Assembly: GCA_017503885.1 (NCBI GenBank)
Contig: JAFVSF010000141.1
Location: 1 to 11,463 of the forward strand
Reading direction: 5' to 3'
Source: Clostridia bacterium
Lineage (GTDB): Bacteria; Bacillota; Clostridia; Christensenellales; Borkfalkiaceae
DNA length: 11,463 nt
The position numbers and the translations under genes are program-made. This document shows, one piece after another, positions 1-8,331 of this stretch (the stretch's first letter is position 1; the number at the start of each line of letters is the position of its first letter). The notes under the pieces are model-generated. The model had not been told where the DNA came from, did no database searches, and saw nothing but the letters and a program-made list of their open reading frames with translations.

Positions 1-570
1 TAGGTCTGTTCTTTCTTTCCACATTGGTTGTACGGATATTACCGTTGACGGATTGTCTAAAAACTCACCAAATGCGTGGGCAAGCGACGTCTTACCTGTA
101 CCAGACATACCTTGAAGTATCATTATTTTTGATACTGCTGCACCTGCGACAAATCTTCTTATATCTTCTTCGCTATAGTAAAGTTTTAAATGTCTTGCTG
201 CGTAGTTTCTAAAGTTTTCGCACATGTTTTGCAAGGTTACGTGCTTATCGTAACTCGCCCTTTTAAAACTCTTTCTATTTTCATCAAGTTTAATCAGTGT
301 GCTAAATCTGCCGATTGGTCTTCCGTCTGCGTTTAACGGCTCTTTCTTTTGCTTTTTTTCCGTGTCTTCAAGTTTTAAATTAGAAAGGTCTGTCGAAGAG
401 GTCTTTGTGATAACGTTAGGCGTTTTCATCTCGTTAAAAACTATTGCTAAAACGAGTAGTCCAACCGAAACGACTAAAACGCCAACGTAAACCCAAATTG
501 CAACCTTTGAAGACAATAAATCTATAAAACCCAAAAGTTTATGCAAGGAAGGTGTAAATTGTACAAACAT
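1..570 (-). CDS. Membrane-anchored AAA+ ATPase (McrB/MoxR-like), N-terminal part
   Basis: This is the first 190 codons of a gene that runs off the left edge. A single hydrophobic helix lies at about residues 22-45. It is followed by a basic, polar linker (about 50-110) and then the start of a P-loop ATPase domain. The Walker A motif GMSGTGKT is at 154-161, preceded by a hydrophobic strand (KIMIL). It is followed by a VQPMWKERTDL stretch, which I recognise from MoxR/McrB-type AAA+ proteins that continue into a Leu-Gly segment. Walker B, the sensors and the arginine finger lie outside the window. The ATG at 570-568 has a strong AGGAGG site 8 bases upstream (579-584), and the gap to the preceding gene is 15 bases, so it is the fourth gene of the operon. 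The charge pattern places the ATPase in the cytoplasm. AAA+ membership is secure; the substrate and partner are unknown. The decayed AAA-like domain of the preceding gene suggests the two products work together. Confidence 0.85.
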   Translation of the reverse strand, partial: MFVQFTPSLHKLLGFIDLLSSKVAIWVYVGVLVVSVGLLVLAIVFNEMKTPNVITKTSSTDLSNLKLEDTEKKQKKEPLNADGRPIGRFSTLIKLDENRKSFKRASYDKHVTLQNMCENFRNYAARHLKLYYSEEDIRRFVAGAAVSKIMILQGMSGTGKTSLAHAFGEFLDNPSTVISVQPMWKERTDL

Positions 571-578
571 TTCTATCC

Positions 579-584
579 CCTCCT
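579..584 (-). promoter_or_regulatory. Ribosome binding site of the AAA+ ATPase gene
   Basis: A perfect AGGAGG lies 8 bases before the ATG at 570. It sits between that ATG and the TAA of the upstream GH3-like gene (588-586) and fixes the start, which lies outside any methionine-initiated open frame contained in the window. Confidence 0.8.
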
Positions 585-585
585 A

Positions 586-3500
586 TTAGTTTTTGCTAAT
601 ATAAACGCCTGAATTTTTTATAAGTTCTACGGCGTTGTTTACTACCTTTTCACCAAAGCAGTCTTCTATAGCGTGAGATACCGTCACTTCATTTTCATGG
701 TCGCTAGCCTTTATTACAGACAATGCAGAAGGCACGATTTTTGCAGAGAGTACCATATCTAAAACATCCTCTTCTTCTACACCACAAACTAAACTTACGC
801 CTGCATATTTCTCTATTTGAATCCACGACCTATTGGTAATTGAATACGCTTCGTTAAAGGTCTTTACGTAATCGCTAAACTTATCTACTTTCTTCCAGAA
901 ATCTTCCCCAAGTTGTCTTCTTCCTCTACACAAATCGCTCATTTCAACAAATTGATGATAACTTACGGCGTGTAAATTTAAATTACTTTCAACAGGTTCT
1001 ACTACGTCTGCATTTAAGTTGATAAATACTGCTGAATCAGATACGTTTGCAGGTAAATCGGAAATATATTCGCCATCTGCGAGACGCACCACAAACCAAA
1101 CGTTAGAAGGTATTGTGCAAACTGCACCCGTAATCTTTTTGTCTACGCTAATTTTATAAGATTTCAATGGGTTATGTACGTAGCGAAGACACTTTGAAAG
1201 ATAGGTACTTGCACTTTCCGTTTTTACGTTGGTGATGTTTACAACCTTTACTTTGTGCACGTCTTCCTTTGCATTATTGATTGCATTTAAAACTGGTGTT
1301 TCTTCAAAACCGTCTGCCGACGTTTTTGCATACAACAAACTGTCAGTAGTATAATAATCGTTATCTACCTCGTATTCAAAATTAGGACTGTCAAAGAATT
1401 TATTTAAAACGTCTGTAAAAATGTGAGTTTTTTCAGCATCTTTACAACTTAAAAATACGAGTCTTGAAGAAGCAAAAGCAGATATAACGGAAATTGCCGT
1501 CTTTTTATTGATTTTCAAGCCGTATGCTAAAGAATAATCAATAAGTCTTCTACTGAGTTCCGGCATATCGATAGAAGAATCAAAATAAGCAGCATAATCA
1601 TCAAAATCATCCTCTTCTTCATCTTCTATTTCTGCATTTTCGTTAAATTCACGAAGGAATAAGTCATCGTAAGAAGCGTCTGGCTCCTTCTTAAAAATAG
1701 GCGTGGCGTTTGGTATAGTAACGAAATCCCTATCAGGAACGCCCGTTGCCTTTTTTACAATAGCCACAACCAACAATACATTGGTTATAATAGTTAAAGC
1801 AAGGGTAACTACAAAACCCGATTTATTAGGATTATAGGTTATCATATCAAGACCACTTGTAGCCGACAATATCGCCATCATAATGAGCAATACGTCGAAT
1901 ATTAAGCACGATATTGCCATTGCGTGTGCCCACGTTTTACTTTTTACAGGAACTGGTCTTGGTGCAGTTTTTTCTAACGTGTAACCATCTGTTACAACGT
2001 TAGTAGCAGTAGTAACGTAATCAACAGTTCTTTCTCCACCATTACTAAGCCTTTTACCATTATTATAAATATTTCCCACGTTTCTCACCTCGTTTACGTT
2101 AGAGCCTACAAATATGTCGAAATTACAGCTCTCCGATTCACTAATACCCGTTGCAAAATTATACGTTTCAAAATTAAAGTTTTCCACCTCAACGGTAAGG
2201 CGATTTAATAGCGAGCCACCCGTATCAAAGTTTACAGATACAGACTTGCTCTCGCCCTTTCTCAAAGGAACTCTTACAAATCCTACGAGAACTTTCGACG
2301 GCCTAACCATAGCAGAATTTCTCGCACTTATATAAATTTGCACGGTTTCTGTTCCGTCATAACTTCCCGTATTTTTTACGGTAAACGAAAACTTTTTGCC
2401 GTACGAAGAGAAGTTTGAATAAGCAAAGGTTGTATAACTTAAACCAAAGCCAAACGGATATTTAATGCTTTCTCGATTGGTTACGTATCCTCTATAACCA
2501 ACCATATCTCCAACCTTTATTTTACCTAAATTCTTATCTCTTTTTAAACGGTCAAATCTCTCGTCTACGTTTACGTATCTAGTACACGAAAGTCTACCCG
2601 ATGGATTTACTTTTCCACAAATCATATCAGCGATAGCGTCTGAAGCAGATATACCCTCTATTGCCGTCAACAATATTGCACTGCACTTCGTTTCAAAATG
2701 CATATCTAAAGCGTAGGCAGAAGACACTATTGCTATGATAGGTTTTCCCGTTTTTGAAAGGTAATCTAAAAGGGCAAGTTGGTTTGCTGGAAGCCTTACA
2801 CTCTTGGATTGCTTAATTTTTGAATTTGCTCTTTCATCCGTACCGATAAAAAGCAAACACACGTCGGCATTTTGAGTAAGTTGAACGGCATCTTTTATAA
2901 GTTCGTCACTTCTGTCTGTTGAAAGTTCATAGCCTGGAGCGTATCCTACTACGGAATTTTCCGACCTTTCAACGAGTGCTTGATAAACGGTTTTTCTCTC
3001 GTTTGTAGCCCCCGTTTGAGCCATTTGTCCAACAACGGCTATCTTAACACCTTTCAGTGGCAATGCTCGTTTTACGTTCTTTAAAAGCACTGAAGATTTT
3101 ACTACTGCTTGATAACAAAGTTTGTCAGTATATCGATAGGCATCATCAGTTGGCTCTGCGTTGTTTTGTGGAGCAGTAGGCTGTTTATCACAAGCAAAAG
3201 CAAAGGTTAAAGCCTTATCTAAAGCGTCGTTTATCTCGTCCTCGCTTATTGCCATACCGTTTTTGATGGCATGCTCTAACTCACTTTCATCCATCAAACC
3301 ACTTTCTACCTCTTCTTTAAGTTTAAGGTATTTATCGTATGCGTTTTGAAGTGCACCGTAAGAGCCGTTTAAAATTACAGATGCGTGTGACTTGACGTTT
3401 TCTATTTCTTTTTCAGCACTGCTTACACCCACAACCTTGTAAAAATTCTTTCTTGAATTTTTTTCTAAAATTGTGAGCATTTCTGAATTTACGTTGGCGT

Positions 3501-4053
3501 ATTTTCCCTCTCCACTATCCTCCGAAACTTGCAGTGAAAATCTAGACGAGTTGCGAGCAACGATTTCAAAAGGTTTTACGTAGTAATTGCTAAGCGATGC
3601 TTTGTTTGGCTCTACGTCACTATTTTCAATAGTCGTTGGACTCAGTGCAAGTGTTGAAACACAAGGCATTACACCAACTTCGTTTATTGCTTTTACACAA
3701 GCCGTAACTAGTTTACCACTAAGATACGGATCTTCTGACAAGCCTTTTTCATAAACACTATTCATAGCGTTTGCATTTGGCGTTACTATAAGATTAGGTT
3801 TGTCTGCACCCGATCCCAAACAAAGATTTTTGGTTATATTTCCTATAAGTTCTAAATCCCACGAGTTAGCAAGCCTTTCGTAGCTTGGAAAAACTTTCTT
3901 TCGCCTTGCGTTAAGTTCGCTAAGCGTTGCAGGTTGTACGGTTGGTATACCAAGTTCTTTAACGCTCGCATCAGCAAACCCTCTCACGTCGGCTAAGATG
4001 GAAAGTTTTTGTTGAATTGTCAATTTATTTATAATTTCTTCATACTTATACAT
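586..4053 (-). CDS. GH3-like pseudoenzyme with membrane hairpin and degenerate AAA+ C-terminal domain
   Basis: This 1155-residue protein has an unusual architecture. Residues 1-220 follow the GH3 beta-glucosidase N-terminal barrel (NSWD at 63-66, SEDPYLSGKL at 106-115). The Lys-His substrate motif expected after GVMPCV is replaced (STLAL), and the SDW nucleophile region reads VGVSS near 208-212, so it is probably inactive. Residues 320-500 match the GH3 C-terminal domain (VLLKN, ALPL, KIAVVG, NPSGRL at 483-488). YPFGFGLSYTTF is at 532-543, and a fibronectin-III-like domain spans about 555-655. Two membrane helices (about 708-732 and 745-768) flank a 12-residue loop. After an acidic linker (803-822), residues 830-1155 resemble a AAA+ ATPase lacking Walker A and B residues. 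There is no signal peptide, and basic residues flank both helices, so both ends are probably cytoplasmic. The start has GGAG 7 bases upstream. GH3 ancestry is certain; loss of activity and the AAA-like tail are inferred by eye. It is much longer than usual for GH3 enzymes. Confidence 0.85.
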   Translation of the reverse strand: MYKYEEIINKLTIQQKLSILADVRGFADASVKELGIPTVQPATLSELNARRKKVFPSYERLANSWDLELIGNITKNLCLGSGADKPNLIVTPNANAMNSVYEKGLSEDPYLSGKLVTACVKAINEVGVMPCVSTLALSPTTIENSDVEPNKASLSNYYVKPFEIVARNSSRFSLQVSEDSGEGKYANVNSEMLTILEKNSRKNFYKVVGVSSAEKEIENVKSHASVILNGSYGALQNAYDKYLKLKEEVESGLMDESELEHAIKNGMAISEDEINDALDKALTFAFACDKQPTAPQNNAEPTDDAYRYTDKLCYQAVVKSSVLLKNVKRALPLKGVKIAVVGQMAQTGATNERKTVYQALVERSENSVVGYAPGYELSTDRSDELIKDAVQLTQNADVCLLFIGTDERANSKIKQSKSVRLPANQLALLDYLSKTGKPIIAIVSSAYALDMHFETKCSAILLTAIEGISASDAIADMICGKVNPSGRLSCTRYVNVDERFDRLKRDKNLGKIKVGDMVGYRGYVTNRESIKYPFGFGLSYTTFAYSNFSSYGKKFSFTVKNTGSYDGTETVQIYISARNSAMVRPSKVLVGFVRVPLRKGESKSVSVNFDTGGSLLNRLTVEVENFNFETYNFATGISESESCNFDIFVGSNVNEVRNVGNIYNNGKRLSNGGERTVDYVTTATNVVTDGYTLEKTAPRPVPVKSKTWAHAMAISCLIFDVLLIMMAILSATSGLDMITYNPNKSGFVVTLALTIITNVLLVVAIVKKATGVPDRDFVTIPNATPIFKKEPDASYDDLFLREFNENAEIEDEEEDDFDDYAAYFDSSIDMPELSRRLIDYSLAYGLKINKKTAISVISAFASSRLVFLSCKDAEKTHIFTDVLNKFFDSPNFEYEVDNDYYTTDSLLYAKTSADGFEETPVLNAINNAKEDVHKVKVVNITNVKTESASTYLSKCLRYVHNPLKSYKISVDKKITGAVCTIPSNVWFVVRLADGEYISDLPANVSDSAVFINLNADVVEPVESNLNLHAVSYHQFVEMSDLCRGRRQLGEDFWKKVDKFSDYVKTFNEAYSITNRSWIQIEKYAGVSLVCGVEEEDVLDMVLSAKIVPSALSVIKASDHENEVTVSHAIEDCFGEKVVNNAVELIKNSGVYISKN

Positions 4054-4077
4054 GTTCGTTCTCCATTTCTTTCCATC

Positions 4078-7000
4078 TTACCCTATAATCAAGTAAATAT
4101 TGCGAATATACGCAAAATCTTCTGAATAATAGGAGTCTCCATACCTACACGAGAACGTTATCGTTCCCGTACCTACATATTCGTTGTAGTGATAATAGTT
4201 GCCAATTATATACTCACGGCTTCCACACTCGAAATCATGAATGGTTGCATAGTTTAAACTTGTGCTTGACGACATACCATAATCAAACTCTAAAATTACT
4301 CCCGCCGTCATAATCGTTATAAACATATCTGCGTTATAACCTGTAACCAATTTAGACTTTATCATACCGTTTTTATCGATAGTAAAGCTATTTCCCAAAC
4401 TAAATATAACGTACTGTTTATAATTGTTTATATTTTGAGAAGTAATTTTTATTCTTTGTGCTGGACATCTAGAACATTGTCCATTACTTGCAAAGTTGTG
4501 TCCTAAAGGATAATCTTCTCTAGTTTCGTAATGAGAACAGTACGGACAATCCCATCTACTATATCCACTAGTTTCGCAACCTGCTGGAACAACAGTAGTA
4601 TACGTAGGTTGGTCTATACTGGTTGTAATATTGCCTCGATCGTCGTATTTCCAAGTTTGACCGTCGTGGTTACAAGGCGAATAACAATAAACGCTTGCGT
4701 ATACGCTTACGTTATCGGTCAACTCTCCCCACGAATAGTTATCAGAGCCGTAATATATCGTACTTGGACAGTTATTGTAAAATACTCTTTGGTCTAACTC
4801 TACTACAGAAGATGGCAAATAAAGTTCAAAGTAGCCATTTACGTTTACAAAAGTATCTTTGGATAATCCGTATTGATAAATAAGTTCTCCGTTATGATTA
4901 ATAACGTCTGGAAGTTTTAAAATAGAGTAATTGTCAAGACTTCCCTCGTATTTGTAAATCCAATAGGTGTAGTTATCGCATATTACCTTAAACTCTCCGT
5001 CGGTAAACACTTCAAACAAATAAAAATCACTTGGACCTTTTACCGTCTTGGCGTATTTCGCAACTCCTCCGTTTGAAGAAGAGCCTTTGTTTACGGAAAG
5101 TGAATAACTTCTATTGTGAACTGACATAAGCGATTGACAACCATAGAAAGCATTGTCTCCAACGTAACTTAAACTAGCTGGAAGAACTATGTTTAATACG
5201 TATTGACATCCGTAAAAAGCATTTCCTTCTATTCTTTCAAGTGTAGATGGAAGTACTATTGACTGCACGTTAATACAGTTATAGAAAGTTTCGTTCTTAA
5301 TTTCCTCCAAATAGCAAGAAAGAATTATATTGGAAAGGCTATAACAGTTATAAAATGCTTGTTCGCCAATATATCGTAAAGAAGAAACAAAGTCAAAGTT
5401 TTCAATAAGTTGACAGTTGTAAAAAGCCTGTTCGCCAATATGCGAAAGTTGACCCTCTTCTACAGAAACGTTTGATAAATTCTCGCAACAATAAAATGCT
5501 TTGTCTCCAATCTTTCTTACGGCAGAGGAAATTCCTAAAGACTTTATTGACGCCCTATTCATAAAGGTGTAATTTGCTACGTCGTATGAATAAACCTCTA
5601 CGCCTTGATATTCTATTTTAGAAGGAAGTTTAACTTTTTCTACCTCGTCGTGACAGTAGACTAAAACCCAATCGCCATATACGCTTAAAAATTCATACGC
5701 CCCGTTTATTACCTTAGGTGCAGGCTGGTCTCCCTCGCCGTATACTATCAACGCATTTTTAGCAATTTCACCGTTATTTTCACTTCCAACTACCACGTCT
5801 AAATTAGAATAATTGTATACCTCGTGAAGATATAGACAATCGCTAAAAGCTCCGTCACCGATATAGGTTACGCCTTGATGTAAAGTAACTTCTCTTAAAT
5901 GTCTACAATGCAAGAAAGTTTCAGTTTCAATCGAAGTTACTAACTTAGGAACTTTAAATTCACTTAATTTAGTATTAGCAAAGGCTAATTTGCCAATTTC
6001 CTCAACCGTATCTGGAAGGGCTATGTTTTCAAGACTTTCACAACCTTCAAACGCCCTTTCGCCAATACTTTGTACTGCTGGTGGCAACTCAACTTTTTCA
6101 AGAGCCCTTGCATTTAAAAACGCATTGCTAGCCACTTGTTTGTACTCATCTGAAGTAATCGTTACCGATTTTAAATTGTCAAGTGGAGAATTTGAAGTAA
6201 ACCAACTTAACGGAAAACTCTCTTCTATATTGCGTCCCATATATGGTAAAACAAGTTCTTCAAGGTTAGGACAGTTGCCTAAAAAGTATTCGCCTAAACT
6301 TTCAACCGTAGTTGGAACTTTTACTGTTTTTAATTTTTTGCAATCTGCAAAAGCCCCTGCCCTTACGTCCTTAACGCTTGAAGGAATTGTAATTTCGGTA
6401 AAGCCCGTATTTGCAAACGCCTCTACTCCAATCTCCGTTAAAGACTCGGTAAACGGAAAGTCTTTAAGCGACTTGCAGTTGTAAAACGCACGTTGCTCAA
6501 CTTTTTCGATAGGGCTTGCAAAAGTAACCTTTTCTAAACCGTCAAATCCGTAGAACGCTCCTTCTGGAATAACCGTTATATCGGGCGAAGTTATAGAAAT
6601 TTGTGCAAGAGATGCTGGTGCTTGATAACTATCGCTTGTAGAACTAGCAAAAAGATAGCCCATAACGTTGTTTTCAAGCAAAGAACCACCTATAAAATGA
6701 ATTGTCATCTTTTTAAGGTCGAAACAATCTAAAAACGCACCCAAACCAATAGTTTCTACGTTTGCAGGGATTTGCACCTCTGCTAAACTGCTACAACCAC
6801 TAAACGCAAACTGCTCTATAGCAGTTATTTTTGACGATATTTTAACAGTTTTTAATTGTTTACATCCACTGAAAACATACTGTGGTAAATTGGTTATTTC
6901 AGAATTAGTAAAGTCTACGCTTGCAAGGTCTTCACAATCTTTAAAGGCTTGACTTGAAACAATCTCTACTCCCTTAAAATTAAAGGTTTTTAAAGAGGTG

Positions 7001-8325
7001 TTTTCAAATGCAGACTCGCCTATTTCAACTATTTTAGAGCCGAAAACTATTTCTTCAAGGTTGACGTTATCTTTAAACGCACCTGCATATATACTTTCAA
7101 CCCCTAAACTGTTAATTGTAAGACTTTTAACCTCTGTTTCTGCTAAAAATTCGTTAGGAATATCTTCTGCGTAGTCTATTACAAGTTTGTTTACTTTTGC
7201 TGTGCTGTCTCCAAAATAGTCTTTGAACTGACGGTTTGAAACACTCTCTAAATGCAATTCGTTTATAACGCTACCTTCAAAAATATTAACGTTAGAAAAG
7301 TTTAAATCTTGATTGATTTCAACGAGGTTTAAAGATGCACAATTTGCAAAGGCATTTCTTCCTATTCTCAATTTAGTAAAGTTGTTTTCAATTTGAACTG
7401 TAGCAAGAACTGGACAAGAATTGAAGGCATTTTGTTCTATTTCTTCAAGATTATCTGCACTTATCGTACTGAGACTGTCGCAATTTTCAAAAGCACTTTC
7501 GCCAATCTTTGTAACCTGTTTTAATTCAACGCTTATCAATTTGTCGCAATTTCTAAACGCTCCGTATGGTATTTCGATATCGCAATTTATAACTAACCTT
7601 TTGAGATTTACGTTGTTTTCAAAGGCTTTTTCGGTAATACCTACTACGTTATACCCCTCTATAGATTCGGGAATTGTAACGTTTACAGCCTCCCCCCGAT
7701 AACCTATAATTCTTATTGCATCATCACCGACTATCTCGTAATTTATATTGTAAAGAGTAAATCGCTTTGAAGAAGACTTAAAGCCAACGGTTTGCAAAAT
7801 AGCCGTTGCAATTAGCATAACTAAAGCAACTATAGCCATAACTGCTGTAAATATAGGTTTCTTCGTTTTTCTTACGTTAACTACCCTATCTAGACTGCCT
7901 ATTCTCTTGAATACGTCTTCCTGCCTCAATCTGTTTACCGTTATCGCATCTTGATAACTAAGGTACGTTGCGTGATTTTTAACCGAGTAAACGTATTTGC
8001 CATAGTTTGCACTGATAAGGTACACTTTAAAATCTGCACAGTCCCTTTTGACCTCAATTTTCTTGTTAAGAGTAAACATTGAGTTTGCTCCACCTTTTAA
8101 TTGACTGCACTCTACGATTGAAGTTTCTATTTCGTTGCCCTTTGCGTTAAGTTGCTTAACTGCAAATTTCATACCTGTTAAAACTTCTCCCCTTTCATTT
8201 TTAAATCGAAGAAGTAGATATTTCGCTTTATCTTGTATAGCAAATATGTATTGACTCAACGTAACTGGCTGATTAGGTTGAAGGTCCAAATATTTGCCCT
8301 TTGAAAGTACCTGTAATTTAGCCAT
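4078..8325 (-). CDS. Membrane-anchored LRR_5 (BspA-like) protein, 1415 residues
   Basis: Residues 1-157 form a charged, beta-rich domain without a signal peptide. One membrane helix lies at about 158-180, preceded by a basic stretch (RVVNVRKTKK), so the N-terminal domain is probably cytoplasmic and the rest outside. From about 200 to 1190 there are about 35 leucine-rich units of the LRR_5/BspA kind, with the recurring pattern IG-x-x-AF-x-x-C-x-x-L. Two non-repeat islands interrupt the array at about 832-920 and 1069-1160. The C-terminal region holds CPYC (1260-1263) and CSRC (1284-1287) with histidines between, then a beta-rich end domain. Proteins of this family bind host or matrix proteins in Bacteroidetes and Trichomonas; here the ligand is unknown. 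AGAGG upstream overlaps the stop of the preceding gene (6-base gap), which supports translational coupling. Membership in the repeat family is certain; a sensing or adhesion role is inference. Confidence 0.9.
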   Translation of the reverse strand: MAKLQVLSKGKYLDLQPNQPVTLSQYIFAIQDKAKYLLLRFKNERGEVLTGMKFAVKQLNAKGNEIETSIVECSQLKGGANSMFTLNKKIEVKRDCADFKVYLISANYGKYVYSVKNHATYLSYQDAITVNRLRQEDVFKRIGSLDRVVNVRKTKKPIFTAVMAIVALVMLIATAILQTVGFKSSSKRFTLYNINYEIVGDDAIRIIGYRGEAVNVTIPESIEGYNVVGITEKAFENNVNLKRLVINCDIEIPYGAFRNCDKLISVELKQVTKIGESAFENCDSLSTISADNLEEIEQNAFNSCPVLATVQIENNFTKLRIGRNAFANCASLNLVEINQDLNFSNVNIFEGSVINELHLESVSNRQFKDYFGDSTAKVNKLVIDYAEDIPNEFLAETEVKSLTINSLGVESIYAGAFKDNVNLEEIVFGSKIVEIGESAFENTSLKTFNFKGVEIVSSQAFKDCEDLASVDFTNSEITNLPQYVFSGCKQLKTVKISSKITAIEQFAFSGCSSLAEVQIPANVETIGLGAFLDCFDLKKMTIHFIGGSLLENNVMGYLFASSTSDSYQAPASLAQISITSPDITVIPEGAFYGFDGLEKVTFASPIEKVEQRAFYNCKSLKDFPFTESLTEIGVEAFANTGFTEITIPSSVKDVRAGAFADCKKLKTVKVPTTVESLGEYFLGNCPNLEELVLPYMGRNIEESFPLSWFTSNSPLDNLKSVTITSDEYKQVASNAFLNARALEKVELPPAVQSIGERAFEGCESLENIALPDTVEEIGKLAFANTKLSEFKVPKLVTSIETETFLHCRHLREVTLHQGVTYIGDGAFSDCLYLHEVYNYSNLDVVVGSENNGEIAKNALIVYGEGDQPAPKVINGAYEFLSVYGDWVLVYCHDEVEKVKLPSKIEYQGVEVYSYDVANYTFMNRASIKSLGISSAVRKIGDKAFYCCENLSNVSVEEGQLSHIGEQAFYNCQLIENFDFVSSLRYIGEQAFYNCYSLSNIILSCYLEEIKNETFYNCINVQSIVLPSTLERIEGNAFYGCQYVLNIVLPASLSYVGDNAFYGCQSLMSVHNRSYSLSVNKGSSSNGGVAKYAKTVKGPSDFYLFEVFTDGEFKVICDNYTYWIYKYEGSLDNYSILKLPDVINHNGELIYQYGLSKDTFVNVNGYFELYLPSSVVELDQRVFYNNCPSTIYYGSDNYSWGELTDNVSVYASVYCYSPCNHDGQTWKYDDRGNITTSIDQPTYTTVVPAGCETSGYSRWDCPYCSHYETREDYPLGHNFASNGQCSRCPAQRIKITSQNINNYKQYVIFSLGNSFTIDKNGMIKSKLVTGYNADMFITIMTAGVILEFDYGMSSSTSLNYATIHDFECGSREYIIGNYYHYNEYVGTGTITFSCRYGDSYYSEDFAYIRNIYLIIG

Positions 8326-8331
8326 CGTAAT

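Noticed and set aside
586..4053. Annotation as an active beta-glucosidase
   Set aside because: The substrate-binding and nucleophile motifs are missing and there are no neighbouring sugar transport or metabolism genes.
5990..6484. A 164-codon plus-strand open frame, and other plus-strand frames within the large genes
   Set aside because: They lie antisense within clear protein-coding repeats or domains, have no good ribosome sites, and their sequence mirrors the LRR repeat pattern.
4755..7725. Repeat-rich DNA that could be taken for a CRISPR or tandem array
   Set aside because: The periodicity is at the protein level (about 22-23 residue LRR units) with divergent nucleotide sequence; there are no exact repeats with unique spacers.
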